Positions 48,478 through 61,700 of a stretch of 64,000 bases of DNA are shown here, one piece after another. Both the position numbers and the translations under genes were made by a program. The stretch comes from Acephala macrosclerotiorum (lineage: Eukaryota > Ascomycota > Leotiomycetes > Helotiales > Mollisiaceae): the NCBI GenBank assembly GCA_014904845.1, contig MU119302.1, forward strand, positions 62,001-126,000, written 5' to 3'. Under the pieces are notes generated by a model. It had not been told where the DNA came from and did no database searches. It was given only the letters and a program-made list of their open reading frames with translations. Positions within the stretch are counted from its first letter, which is position 1. Every line of letters begins with the position of its first letter.

Positions 48478-49388
48478 TCAAAGGGCAACCGCAGTCGCAG
48501 TGCTAGCATCAAGTGACAAGCTCGCATCCGTGAAATACGTTGCGTTGAATAGCTTCAAGTTTGCGACGTATTCGTCCTCACTTTCCGTCGCTGGAAGGAG
48601 ATTATACTCGAGGTATTGCTCTTCCGTTGGTTTCAAGACATATACTCCGGTATCGTTCTTGGGCCTAAAGTACCAGAATCAGTCACTCTGCTTTGAACTA
48701 ATCCATAAAGCCACGGATAATCTCCAAGTTTTGTGGGGATCCCATCGGAAAGAAACCAGAAGCAGCAACGCAGAGTAATGAGGAATGCACGCAAACTTAC
48801 CATCCATATATCACCGGAATGGCCTTAGACTTACATTCCGAGGATTGGGTTTCGGAAGCAGCCTCCTCCAAATCTTGGCTCCGCTCCTCCAAACCTTTCC
48901 TTCCCAGACATTTGATAACGCCAATCCATGCCGCTCCACCACCTGGTGTGTCATTCCCGCTAGAAAGGCAGACGTTCTTGGCGCCTCTGGCTTTGTTGTT
49001 TCGGACTATGCCGCGTTGTGTAGGATTCCCAGGACTCTCGTAGTAGAGGTTTCCGATAGTACCTGTTTCACTCCGAATCAGCACGCTTTAGAGTATTCTG
49101 AGAGCAAATGAGACTCACAGTCATATAGAATGGTGAAGAAATCTGCCTGCGCGATCAAATCTCTAGTTGGAAAGACCTACAAAGTTTATGTTAGAATCAT
49201 CTCTATCAATTTTCACATCCCCACTTTATAGTCTTCTGACTCTGTATCTTTAACACAAGGACTCAATGTTCGAAGAGATTGAGACTTACACAGCATAGAC
49301 TATCTCCAATATTGTTACAAGTGGCTACAGGATTGCCACTACAGCTTCGAGTAGCGTGTCCACGAATTGTTATTCCCTTTCCGGAAAT
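48478..49388 (-). CDS. Cysteine-rich, probably secreted protein, 5' end missing
   Basis: Four exons fit in phase: 49388-49290, 49176-49119, 49062-48801 and 48664-48478. Donors are GTAAGT, GTGAGT and GTAAGT; acceptors are TTGTAG, AACAG and CTTTAG. They give 201 residues to a TGA. The sequence has paired cysteines (RSCSGNPVATCNNIGDSLCC) and later single cysteines (YDC, NVCLSS, IKCLG), then GGGAAWIGVIKC and a C-terminal LKLFNATYFTDASLSLD. A CTTAG acceptor precedes the first exon, so at least one upstream exon, presumably with the signal peptide, should exist. About 100 bp further upstream the sequence turns into an AT-rich island, and no such exon is visible. Family not recognised. The 3' part looks well kept, so the loss of the start may be recent. 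Confidence 0.6.
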
Positions 49389-49493
49389 CTAAGTCAAAAG
49401 ACTAGTAAAGATGATCTAAATTAGCAGCATCTTGATATGGAATGGACAGGAGATCATGATTGAAGGATTTGAAATGTAAACTACGCTCAGGTG

Positions 49494-49978
49494 CGCTCCC
49501 TCTCTGGGTTTAGCGCACTTGCTTCGGGAATGGCGCCTCGCCTATCGAGCCGCTGCTTTTGACGATGTTTATAAGACTTTTTTTTTATTTATTAAATTTC
49601 TTGATTAATTTAAAAAGTTGTATATTTTAATTATTATTAATAATTATATTTTTTTTTATAATTTATAAAAAAAAATTGGTTTTAATTAAATATTGATTAA
49701 TATTAATAATTTTTTTTTTATAAAATTTATATTATAAATTTATATTTATTTATTTAATAAATATTAAATAAAAAATATTATATTATACGTAATAAAAGTG
49801 ATCTTTATTTAAACGTTTTTAAAAACGCTCGTTTATAATAACGTAGACTACTTACGTAGTATTTTAATAATGTGCTTTGTGTAATCTCAAGCATTTAAGG
49901 GTTTAATAATTCTTATCGACTCTTATTTAACATTTTGAGGCGAAACACACGCTAACTAGGGCAGAGGCTGTTTGGGCG
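49494..49978. mobile_element. AT-rich island with degenerate inverted ends
   Basis: Between about 49565 and 49960 the sequence is almost entirely A and T, with a few GTT/AAC-containing words near the right end. The left flank (GGTGCGCTCCC...TTTAGCGCA) and the inverted right flank (GGTGCGCCC...AGTTAGCGTG) share spaced words, which suggests a small RIP-eroded element. No frame remains. The match between the ends is weak. Confidence 0.35.
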
Positions 49979-50170
49979 CACCCACTAACTTCATTCTCAA
50001 CCGGGTACTGTATCAACCCCCGGGTCCTGTGTTCCGCATCCCGCAACTTCCATATCACATGTATTGTCGCAATTTACAGGAAATTAGGTATCATATCTTC
50101 ATAATTATTCATAGTTGTCAGGATTGCCTGCTCATGATTGCAATTTTGCTTCCACCCTTGAAAAGTTTGA

Positions 50171-51933
50171 TTATCCTCCGTCTGCACTCCCACCGCGTTC
50201 TCCTGGCTGTGCTCCTGGAAGAGGCATCTTCCAACTGTTGGTACGGCTGTTCGCATGATCTGAAAAAGATTGATTTCCCGATTGGCTCCGTGGCGACATC
50301 AGCGGATCTTCCACTCTCCTCCCTAAGCTTGATGAGCCGCTAAAACTTAGCCTCTGCTTGTCGCTATCCCGTACCCCACGACCCGCAGCTGAATGACGGG
50401 AGTTCAATTGACCGAACTCGATATTTGCAGCCACTACGGCGTTCTGATCTGACCAAAGGGCACATCCTTTACATATCACGCTTCCACCAACGGACAGTTG
50501 AGGAAACAAGGAGATGACAGGATCTCTCTCGTCGGGGTGCACTATTTGATCTCTAGTCAGCTCCACTGCCTGATCATACTCTTCATTCAAGTCCCAGTCC
50601 TGTTCCTCGATACCGTTGAAGCCCCTATTTTCTGGATCGTTTAAAACCCTCCCCTTCGATGCGCTTCTCTGAACAGACCTCCACAGCTGCACGGCCTCTG
50701 TTAAGAGCTTTCTCAAGGCGGATTGAAACCCTTCTCGAGCAGCCGGAGCAAAAAGCAATGGATCAAGAAGTTTAACAACTTCCTTTGTTGTAATTTCCAC
50801 AAGACTAACAATAGTCTCCTGCTCGTCGGATTCGTACGCAGCAAGCAATTGCAGACGGAAAATGGCCTCTTTGCAGGGATTGCTTTCGTCAAGGCGCGTC
50901 AATACATCGTTTATAACTGCTCGGGAAGGACTTGATTCAGGCAGGTAGTATTCTTTGAAGATATGAACGCACAGCTTATCCGCTATGATTTTCTCTGCCG
51001 TCGCCATACGGAGGCACTGAGCTGCAATGGAGTTGGATAAGGTGATTTTTTTAGGCGCGGCCCTAATGAAGCCAGAGCTTTCCAGCTCCTTCCAAATATC
51101 AATCTACATGCCGGTAAGCATAAAAGAGAAGGTGTGAATATTTTTAGACAATTTTTACCAAAATTAAGTCCTGCGGCAGTGGGGTGCGAAAGAACCTTTT
51201 TGCGATGCTATGACATTCGACCGCCAAATCACGAAACTTGGTGGCTCTATGAACGTGTTAGAACTACTTAGCACACCAGGAGGATTACTCACAAGTCTTC
51301 GTGGTTCGGGTACTCTAACCCCAGCTCACTCCTCAGTGTTTCCAATTCAGCCTGGGCGGATTCAAGATCCCTGAAGGTCCCTTTCAACTCTCTGTCCTTC
51401 GAGTTTAGCTCTCTCTTGGTCGTTCTCAGATTATTCTTCGTCTCTTCTAAGGAATTCTGGTGATTAGACAACTGATGTTGTAGATTTTCATTGCTAGCTT
51501 CAGAAGATTCCGCTCTCTGATTTGCTTGTTTAAGCTCCAGCTGTAGTTGAGCCACCCGGTTCTCAAGATCCTTTTGCGTAGTCATCCCGGTATCCCAGGA
51601 TTTGTACCTCTTCTCAAACGCTTTGAATAGCGTCTTGTTTTCGGTCTCAAGTGCTGAGATCTTTTCCGCCGTGCTCGATCGGAGCGAGTTGATCTCCTGC
51701 GTCTTAGCTGACCGAAGTGCAACAAGCTCTTCCACTTTCGCGTTCAGTTCTTGATTCTTCAACAATAGTTGTTGTTCTAGCTCTTTCTTGGTGTCGAGAA
51801 GCTGATCGTAATCACCAACTTCTTTTTCACTAAAGATCTCCTTCCCAAGAGCTAGAAAATCTTTCAATCGAGAAGCTCGTTTTGGTTTAACAGGAGCTTT
51901 GGGAGAGCCATTTGTGCCGTTGGTCGCATTCAT
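50171..51933 (-). CDS. Coiled-coil fungal protein, 553 aa, function unknown
   Basis: Exons 51933-51293, 51246-51159 and 51103-50171 join in phase (donors GTGAGT and GTAAAA, acceptors CATAG and ATGTAG). Residues about 40-205 are one long coiled coil (KKELEQQLLLKNQELNAKVE; LQHQLSNHQNSLEETKNN). The second half is globular and alpha-helical (CHSIAKRFFRTPLPQD; ADKLCVHIFKEYYLP), with VICKGCALWSDQNAVVAA before a Ser-rich, disordered tail. I recall fungal proteins with the same ICKGxxLWSDQ segment but no function for them. The conserved exon structure and full length suggest a working gene. Confidence 0.8.
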
Positions 51934-53352
51934 GTTTGTGTCGGTAGAGTAGTGTGAGCTACATTCGTGTCAGCACGCTCGCGTTGAACTGACCAACCAA
52001 ACCGTGGAGATAAGGAGATAAATGCTTGGAAAAGGTAGTGTTGCCCTTACAATGAGTTTGAAATTTGCGTGGTTTGACCAAGTTGGCATGAAATTGCGTT
52101 CGAAAGAGGAGTTCGTATGATTTGTATGATCCGCAAAAGTCTACTGTTTTCCCTCGAGCACACAAGACCGATCTAATCCTGCATAATTATGCCTCTGCAC
52201 CAGAGAACCTGGGTGGAATGACTATGCATCCCACGAAATGCGTTCCGAATCACATTTTTCAGAGTGAGAAATATGACAATTATCACCGCAGCCTTGTCTC
52301 TAGATAGCACACGCGCCAATGATAGCGAGGCTCTGGTTCAGTTGGAGCGTGTCACCTTGGTTAAGCAATAGTTGAGGCTATGAGTGCGGGGTCGCGTTCT
52401 GTTGTGTGCATACTGCTGTGTAATGAATTGAATCTCACATGTGAGCGTTTTGCTGGGAATCGAGCTTGAGCTGCGGCAACAACCAAAAAGAGACTGAGAG
52501 ATCATCCAACCCACCCAGAACCCGAGCATGACATCCAATGCTGGTCGCAGTTGGCTAGAATCCAATGCAGCCATAGTGACTAGAGAGTCATAATTTGTTA
52601 GGCGGCGCCCCGCCGGCAGTGAGGGCTCCTATTTGTCGTCTACTCACTCAGGATGCGTTGTAAGTGTTGGAATGCTGGAGAGGGAGACCGGTTAGCCTCA
52701 GTGATCGCCAACCTCTGTTCGCATCTAAGGTGAAGCTAGAAATGCTCGCCTGAGCAAGGCTTACCTTTCATGGCTCGCCACGTCTCCCCCACAACCCTCA
52801 ACGATAAGCTCTTCTTGACGGATTGGGTTTGCCCTATATCATTCTCAAGCCGCTTGGTATTGGGCCGCAAGAGGACCGTTCAATCATCGTGTTCGATTTA
52901 GTCAGGGCGCCACCTTATCACGTTGCATTATTGCTGATTAGGAATCAGGCCATTGCGATGGTTCTAGACGTTCAACTGATAAAGTCTGGTTTACGGCCTC
53001 AGGCATAATCAGACCTCTTCGGGCAAGGATTCAGTCACGTGGTGTAGAGAAAAAGGTGCAACCCAAATTCTATTATGCTGGATCCGTATACTTTTTTAAA
53101 TCGAAATTATATTAAATGCTCGATGCGTTAGAGAATGCGCACTATAAATTGTTACATAATCACTAACAACCACTTATCTTTCGTTCTGTTGTACATCACG
53201 ATTTCTACGAAATAGTGTTGACTTGCCAGATTAAAACAGGGACATCAAGAACAGGAACATCCGGAATAGGAATAGCTACGACACAACCACCTCAACAAGC
53301 CTTCCATTGTAGGCCACACATCTCAACTCCATCAAGAGCATGTGTTTCATTA
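51934..53352. other. 1.4-kb intergenic region
   Basis: Contains the promoter side of the coiled-coil gene and the 3' end of the exonuclease gene. A short AT-rich stretch near 53090-53170 is present. No gene is called. Confidence 0.6.
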
Positions 53353-55322
53353 TTACTTTCCACCTTCAAGAATCTTGTTAAGGACATTCCAGTGAGCCAA
53401 GTCTCTAGTCGCAATCGCATCCTCGAGGCTATCATGCCCTTTTCTTCCAGCAGTTTGTATTTCCCTCCTCAACCTCTCCCACGTCAGAGTCTTCAACGAA
53501 AGTGCCCCTGACCCTTTTACTTTCTTCTTAGGCTTCCCTTTATGTTGCTGAGCCTCTCGCACTTCATCCACATCCCCAGACGGTGATGTTAGACTTTCGA
53601 GTGGTTTTAGTGCTGAGTAAGCACTGCAATGGATATAATGTCCCCGCACCTAGCTAGATCTTTAAAATCAGACCATCAAGTCCATCGAATATATCACTCA
53701 AATTGACAGGTGAGCTTTGAGTCCGAGGCACTTCTCCGCACTCAGCCTTCTCTTTCACTTCTTTCGCCTTCTTCTTCTCCCATTCAATCAGCCACGTATC
53801 TACCACAACAGTATGTATCCATCTCATCGCCGTCAAATCATTATGAGCCGAATGACCCACAACGACGGTATACGGTCCGATAAATCTCCAGATCGCCTCT
53901 CTTGCCCTCTTCTTCCCCATCAAACATTGTCCTAGTGCAAGAGCATTCTCCATCTCTTTTCTCGTGACCCCAGAGAAGCGTGTATTGTAATGCTCCATAG
54001 CGACATCGGGATACACCAGTTTGTCAACCAGGACTTCCGATGAGAAATAGTCGATGAGGGTCACGCGGATAAGTTCCGAGTCTCCTGATTTGGCGGTTCC
54101 CATTTCGCAGTCGATGGCGACTGCGTCTCGGATTTGGTGAGAGGTATATGCACTAGGAGTTGGGTGGAATTTCCAGAGGCTTTCGAGCTGGCCTGGCGGG
54201 TAGGCGCGTGCGGCGTGGTACTCGGCTGCTTGGCAGGGGTCTGAGGATACATGTTTACGGCAGCATGACCATACCTAGACGATCGCAATGTCAGCGGTGG
54301 TACTTCATCTGGAGGATAAATGGGTGAATAAAAGGCAGAGGGTTGTGGATTCAGAGATAGAGGAATACGACGCACCTTATATGTGACAATACCATCATGG
54401 AACCTGCAACGGACTACAGGCTCGCGAATCGGAGTTGGAGTCAATGTCAAGCTCTGAACATCCTCTCTTGTAACAGATGCTCCACGCTCTCCCATCGAAG
54501 ATAGACCATCTTCCATAAAAGGGCTTTCATCTTCTTTATCTTCGGCCTGTTGATTATCCGCTACCTCGTCTCCTTTCCCACCCGGTAGCGATTGTCCTCT
54601 ACCTTTCTTCTTGCCTTTACCACCCACTCTCCCTTTCAGAATGGCTACAAAACAAATTGTCAACAGCCATCCACGACTCTCAGTCTAGCAAACTCACTCT
54701 TTCCACACCTCTCGCATCTCTTCTTTCTCTCTATCGCACTTTCAGACAGAGGCTGCAAGACGTATCCCGTTTCCTCGAGCGCTGTCTTCGAGGCGACAAA
54801 GCTTCGAAGTCGTTGCATATATTCCAAGCTATAGTCCGAAGTTCCTACAGAAACTGAAATCGCTGAATTAGTATCGATATTTATCTCTGATGAGAAACGA
54901 GTATCAATTCCTGGAGTTTCCGCAAGTACCGGGAGGGATGCAGATGGCTCGATAGGATTGAGAATGGGTGTATTCGTAAAATGCGATGTTTGGAATCCTA
55001 TGGTGTTAAGTGGCTCAAATGGGGGAGAACTGGAATTGGCCGTAGAGTGTTTCGCTGCCTTTCGAGTTCTATGCGGAGGACTGCTATTAAGGCTTGCTGG
55101 AGGAGGTATCGCGTGGTACGAGATCTGTGCAGAGCCGGAGGAGGAAAAGGGTTTATTGGTCGTTGATGAAAGTCCAATACCAGGAGCATCACGGCTAGCT
55201 GATTGTTTTGGCATTCGAGGGACATTGGAACTCGATTGGTTTGCAACTGACTGTTGTGATGGACAGGGCTGCGAAGAGGACCTAGGTTTGTCGTTTGCGG
55301 ACTTCCTCTGTTTTTTTGCCAT
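53353..55322 (-). CDS. REX-type DEDDh RNA 3'-5' exonuclease
   Basis: Exon 1 is 55322-54698, exon 2 is 54644-54376 and exon 3 runs from 54274 to near 53660 (phases fit, donors GTGAGT and GTGCGT). Exon 4 ends at 53353. The exon 3/4 splice is not settled: a possible intron starts at GTCTGA near 53672 and ends at ACTCAG. The first 200 residues are Ser/Pro-rich and disordered, ending in CERCGK. Exon 3 opens with a Cys/His cluster (VWSCCRKHVSSDPC). The nuclease core has DCEMG (exo I, Asp and Glu), VGHSAHNDL (exo II) and LSLKTLTWERLRREIQ followed by GHDSLEDAIATRDL (exo III, His and Asp). All four DEDDh residues are present. Such enzymes trim the 3' ends of structured RNAs (snRNA, rRNA, tRNA). Length is about 600 residues. 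Confidence 0.88.
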
Positions 55323-56880
55323 GACTCTTAACTGTTCTTAGGTATTCAGAAGAGGGGTCAGCCACTGTAAGTTGAAGTTATTGCTCCCTCGTTGGAGAGA
55401 TGGAATGAAGATGTTGTATAAGACTTCGACAAACGGGCGGGCAGATATGACACGGATGATATTTGAGGTGGTATGACCACGCGGCACCAATCAGTGATAG
55501 TCTTCGGATATCAACGAGACAAGCCAACGACCAACGCAATTGTCGCCTTCCGAATAACCTTGGCAAATGACGATAGAGCGATGAGGCAGCTGCGCGTATC
55601 GCATAGTTGAGACGTGAGATTGTGTAGGGTAGTTGAAGGGATCCAATTATATCCTCCCCCGCCACATTTAGGCACCGACATTCTTTCAATTCTCAAAAGA
55701 TACATTTCCGAGAAAGGATGTACATCGCCCTTGATTATCTCCCTTGATCGCCTCTTTCATCCGCTACATCTATGACCACTGACCGTCGCCGACACTCGAC
55801 CCGATCAAGAATCTATTCACAACACACAACCTAGATCTTGTACTCAAAATACTTGAGGTTCTCGCAGGATATGAAGGTGAAGATGAAGTAGGCGGTAGTT
55901 GGAGGAAAGTATGGTCTGTTGTTAAGAGATTCCGCAGGGTGCTCTAAACAGCCCACTAGGAAACAAGGACTTGGGTGCTACAATGGTGGGAGAGCTTCGT
56001 GTTGTTGGAGGGTTCTGGATTGTCTAATATGGAGGGTGTTGATGTGGAGGATGCTTGATGTGGACGATGTATTGTATCCTGCCGCCAAGCCCCCCAAGAC
56101 TCTTCAAATGACAGATTCGAGTCTGTCCAAGCACTACCCTCGTCTTGCAGTATTGCGGCCATTATTTGCTTTGCATCTCTTCCGCTAGCCTGGTGCTTAC
56201 CTTCGGGTTGTAAGCCAGCTATTCTCGCCATTTATAATCGCCGATGGACTTCAGGAGAGTCACTATGATAACCTGAGGGTGCTGCAGTGCTCCTTTCGTA
56301 TTGAAGCTGATATCCTAGTAGTCTTACTACTCTGCTGGTGTCTGGGGGTTCCGTAGAGGCGACATTGCACGAAGGCAGTGCTGCAGTCGAGAACGGGCTT
56401 GGATAGGCAGGCTTCGTGGAGCCAGCGACTCGTCCAAAAGCCCTCTACACGCCCAGCTTTCATCGTCTCATCATTGCTGAATTCGCTACCCCCCATACTT
56501 GCTTCAGCAAGCTTCTGTGTATATCGTACTTGGGCCGCGGAAACTCTCCAGGAAATACCCAGTCACCATTTTCAAAAACCTCAGGGATTGCATGTTGCAC
56601 AATCCAACCGACCCATAATCGTCTTAGAGGTGAGCGGGGCAGCGAATTTTCGTATATGAATGGCATGAGCGAAAGGGGTACGGCTCTGGTACTGTCGCGT
56701 TTGAAGGTTAAAGCGTAAAGAAGTGGTTGTTGAACCGACGACACCTGAAGATAATCTGCAAGAAAAAAGAACTTACACAGTAAAACCAAACCTCTCCAAG
56801 CCCAACCACCATTATGGCTCGGCCCTTCCGCCGGCGCGAGGCTTACCAAGTGGAAAGCGACGTAGCTCCAGTTTTTACAT
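55323..56880. other. Intergenic region with unassigned frames
   Basis: A minus frame 56460-56849 (129 codons) contains WVGWIVQHAIPEVFENGDWV, which looks protein-like. The minus frame 55956-56231 is also somewhat protein-like. They could be remnants of one damaged gene, but neither has a full structure. Confidence 0.35.
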
Positions 56881-56994
56881 TCTATAGTTAAATATAGCCT
56901 TCGACTTACCGAGATTTTTCGATTAATATAAGATTACTAAACAAATTACAAGGTACGGAAAGAACAATTTCAATAAATGTAGTACAAAAAATAT

Positions 56995-57026
<32 letters not shown>

Positions 57027-57230
57027 TTTTAAATTCAAAAATGGAAAATTTTCAATAATAAATAAAACGAATATATTTACGTTTGTTTATAAATTTTTAA
57101 AACTTTGAAATATTAATAAATTCAATTAAAACTATTATTTTAATTAGAATATTATATTTTTATAATTATTGAAGTTTTACTACAAAGCTATAATAATCTG
57201 ATTCTACTTTTATTTTATTTTCAAATATGC
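56881..57230. repeat. AT-rich island with ATTT microsatellite
   Basis: The sequence is almost pure A/T. A run of about eight TTTA units spans 56993-57025. No terminal repeats could be matched. It is likely another RIP-eroded insertion. Confidence 0.6.
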
Positions 57231-58781
57231 TTAACCTCAAGCGGAGGCACAGTACGGAGATACTTTATGGCGCTTTTAACATTTCTTAATTCACTCACGA
57301 TTAAAATTTTATTGCTTTCGGTAGATGAGGAAGAATCTACGATCAACCTCAATTTTTCATATCTGGGTAATCGGAGGCTGCGCCTTCAAGGCAATTCTAG
57401 GAGGCACTTTCATCGCGGCTAAATCCTTTGGCAAGTCAGCCTCAATCAAATGAATGCTGGATACTTAAGCATTACTCTCCGGAAAATTCACGCCTAACGC
57501 CTCACGCACCGCAATGTATCGTTTCTTTCACACGAGTCGTTGAGTTCATCCTATACCTGAACGTCGGTCTAGAGGATTTATATTTGGCAAAGTGGGATGT
57601 TCAAATATCAACTGAACATCGAGCAATGTCCCTGCGCGGCTTCTGTTCTGGGTAGTGATGTCGCTTTAAGACGATGATGACCGTTTGTTCGAGGTGCTAA
57701 ACAGAGTCGATAAGTTGTAATTTGAATTAAGCTCAGACTCCCTGGGAAGAAGGGTTAGAAAGATCTGATTTGAAGCAATTAGATGGAAGAAAACTCGTAG
57801 ATTTCATAATGTTGATTTCGAGTGTCCCAAAATTTCCCGAGCCCCTGAGTCGGCGGCCCCTGAAACACCGAAGCGAGCCCCTCGAACCTTAGCAAAGCTC
57901 ACCATTGTAAACCACTTTGAAATTTTGTCTTGCAAAGACGTGAGAACAGATGTGAAGTTGATACATTTGGTTCAGAAGCACATTGTTCAATTGCTTCGGT
58001 AATATGGTAGAATAATTCTATCTCGAACCTACTGTATCAAAGCTGGCAAGTGTTGGCTAGTATTCGGAGTCAACGGCCGAGGCAAGGCAATTTGAAGCAA
58101 TGTGGCACTTTACAGCTAGTTTGAATTCAATACAGGAAGGCAATGTCGCCGTCTTTTTTCCTCTAACGATTTTCTTGTTTTCGAATAATAGAATAAACAA
58201 TGCACAAAGGACTTGGAGAAGAGCAACATCACTATTTTATTATTTCCGCGAAACAGGAGAACTTGCATTCCATGAACGGATCAAAAAATTGGACGTAAGT
58301 AGCTCGATGATGTCCATTCCCACCGCAGTGTGAAGAAAGTGGCGTGGAAGGCCTGAAACTGGAATGGAATTTCTAGCACGTTGGCGGACGACATGCTCAG
58401 TGACATTGATTAGAAGTATGATGTGGGAGGCCTCGGGTTACTAATATGGCCAGGTGGCGATAACATTCAAGGCTGGCAAGATTCGTGTCCATAGAAATCG
58501 GGCGTCCATATTAGTGAGTTAGGAGGCCTCACTTTAGTTCGGCTATGCTTCCATTCAGGTCTTCTACTTGGTGCTTGGGGGAAATAACCCATGCCCCGCC
58601 TTGATCTATAGATGCCACAACAAGGGGTACTGACTAATAAGGCTGCTAGAACCCAAGGTTTTGTGGGGGCGAACCTGCTAGAAACACACTTCAGGGTAGG
58701 GTTTTTTTTTATCCTGCATACAAGCTGCGCGTCCGCATCCGAAATTCAGTGGAGGCCTCACCACGATTTACGGTGCATATA
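57231..58781. other. Intergenic region
   Basis: No gene. Three GCCCCT words (CGAGCCCCTGAG, CGGCCCCTGAAA, CGAGCCCCTCGA) lie 20-30 bp apart at about 57838-57887. The last is the reverse complement of the AGGGGCTCGCTT word seen at 42.6 and 45.8 kb. Confidence 0.5.
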
Positions 58782-61700
58782 ATGTCACTTTCGCCCATAC
58801 CGTTTTCTCCTGCGCAGCAACAATTCATTGTATCTAAGAGAGTTTACTACCCATTTTGGAAGCCGCTTGGCGGCCTCCTACTATCCAAGGTCTCGACGCC
58901 TTGGTTTTCTCGGCTGAGAAGCCACTTTTTGTTTTGCAGAAGTCCGCCGCGCGGACGGCGGACTCTGCGCGGGCGTCGAGAAGATCCATCAGAACTTGCC
59001 CGAGATCATGTACGGAGATCGCGGCATAAAGTGACTGGATTACAGGGCATAATTTTGTGCATGCACTATAAGGCCCTGTAAGCCACTTTTCGATTGGAAT
59101 AATCACCGTCAAAGGCTCTTGTTTTTGAGAATATATTCATTATTTAGTACACAGCGAGCTTCTTTTTACTTTTCTTTTTTCTCTTTTTATACTTATTGCC
59201 TCTTTTTAAGCGGATGATTTTTTTAATGTGATAAGAGATCCTTTCAATTTACTCTTGAATTATACTTTGAGACAAATCAGTTCAATACTTTTTTTATTTA
59301 GCTCTCAATTTCACTTTGCTACTAGTAGCACTTTTTTTAGTAGTCTCTTTCTTCATCTAGAACTAATACTACTCAATTATATTTAAGTTTGAAGAGTTAA
59401 TTGGTCAGATTATTTTTATGATTTACTACAAATTATAAACTTTTTATTAATATTTAAAAGTATAAGTAAAAGTATTATTCTTTTGAATTTGAGTATTTAA
59501 TTTGCTTTTTTTATATTTAATTGCAAAAAGCAAAAACTTCTTAATTAGAATATGCTTCTAATATTTGTACTAATTGATACTATTGCGTTTAGTTTTCACT
59601 ACAAATATCTCATTCTTTTTATTATGAACTCACTTTTTTCTCTTATTACTAGGCCTTTTTTTATGCTCTTTAATCTAGTTTTCTAATTACTTTTTTTGTG
59701 CTGTTTTTTACTTTTTTTTGTTTGTAGATTCAATTTTAGCGTTTCTAGCGTTCAAATCAATTTTTTTCTCAGTTCTCTCAACAATTGTTTCTTTTTTTTA
59801 GTAGTAATAAGGCCTTTTTTTATCGTAGTTAAATGAGCTTTAGAATATGAACTTAAAGAAGCCTTTTTATCTTCTTTTGATTATATGTTTGTAGAAAGTT
59901 TTATACGATTTTTTTTACATTCTTTTTTTCTTTTTTACAGCTTTTAATTGAACTAAAATTTCATTTATAAAAATGATATTTTTTTATTTTTTTAAATTCT
60001 AATTTTTTCTTTTTTAAATACTAAATAAGTTTTTGCTTTTTACTCAATTTAATCAAACTTAGTTTGACTATTAATTTGCATTGATTATAATTTTTTGCTT
60101 TCAAGATTTTCTATGCAATTTTAGATGTTACGTGATAGTCTCGTTTTTTTATTTTTTTTGAGATTTTTTTACAAGAGAAATCGCGAATTATTAAATTCTT
60201 AGTGAAAATTTGTAAAATGTAAACAATTACTTTATTTGAAATTGCTAATCGATTAAATCTAGAAGTATTAGTCATATAGTGAGTCTCAAGAATCATTTGA
60301 TAGTTTTTAGAAGTCTTAAAAATCTACTTTTTTTCTCTAGTTATTACTTGAAGAGTGTATAATCGGTTTTTGTTTATTCTAGTAATTTTTGTAATTCTAG
60401 TCATTGGAGCACCGTTACTTAGTATAGTAATTGCTTTAATTCTGGTTTCAATAGTGTGTTCTTTGGTGCTTGGTTGATAAGCAAAGGAAAGTAATAGTAG
60501 TAGAAGTTTGACGCTAAAGAAAATAGAAAGTAGAAAGACTAAAACAACGAGCGACGATAGTAAAATAAAAATATATTTTTATTTTTTATTTTTATTATCA
60601 ATATTTGATAATTCGTACTATTCATTTTTATTATTCTCTCTAATAGCATTTTCTTCTTTTTTTCTTTCTTTAAAACAAGAGTTTAAATTAGAGAGTTCTA
60701 ATTTATTATCAGATAAATTATAGTCTAAATAATCAAAAAATGAAATATAAAGTATAGATTGAATTAGAGCTATAATAGACAAAAGTACTTGAGTACACAT
60801 AGAAAACTGAGTGAGAATTGATGTATTATCGTTCAAAAAACTTTTTTTTTAACTCTCACTACTTTACGGTACTTACCGCTCTTTTTCTTGCAGACTGATT
60901 AGTCTCACTAAACTCCCCGCGTTTTCAGCGCTCGAGCGCTGAGATTTAGAGCCTCAGGCTCTATTGTTACAAGGGGGAATGGTCTAATAGAGAGTCATAA
61001 TACAAAGAAGCCACAGGGGACGTGCTTACAGGGCATCTTATAGGGTCTTTAAGGGAACTGTCGGATAAGAGTCCCTAATTAGGCCAGCTGACAGGCCCTC
61101 TCCAGTGGACCATGATAATAAGGCCTTGTAATCCAGTCACTTTATGCCGCGATCTCCGTACGGGAGCTAGTTCATTGGGACGGACATTTGCATCGCGAAA
61201 GTCTCGACCCCCTCGATACTCCTTGGTTCCCGTTTGACTTTACTTTGAATTATCTATCTTCCAGCGATCCTCTTTTCTTCGAAGCTGCAGCCGGACTGCA
61301 GCCTGATAATATTTCCCCAATTCTCCTCTCCGAACAGCTACCCGATAATACCAATTCACTTGTTGCTCCTTCCGAAAAGGCCGAGTCCACTGTGGACGCA
61401 ACACCATCGAGTCATCCTGCTTCTCCCGATCCTGCAGCTTTAATAGCACCAATTTCAACAATTGAATGCACCTGGCCATCATGTACCAAATCCTTTGCGT
61501 CCATGACAGAGTATAAGTAAACCTCTCATGCCTCCTTAACTACACACATTTCCTAATAAGCTTTCAGTCACCACTTCAAGAATCACTCCAAGCCCTTTAC
61601 CTGCCCACATTGTCCGGCTCGCCACGCTACGAAACGTCATCTCGACCGACATATCAACGAGCGCCACAGCCATGATGAGAAGTACTACTGTCCCATACAA

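Noticed and set aside
58942..58963. GTCCGCCG / CGGCGGAC hairpin as a terminator
   Set aside because: A short GC-rich palindrome inside an open frame. Intrinsic terminators of this kind are not used by RNA polymerase II.
60508..60723. Hydrophobic 71-codon frame in the mariner body
   Set aside because: Pure A/T-biased sequence yields Phe/Leu/Ile/Tyr codons by default. It is antisense to decayed transposase.
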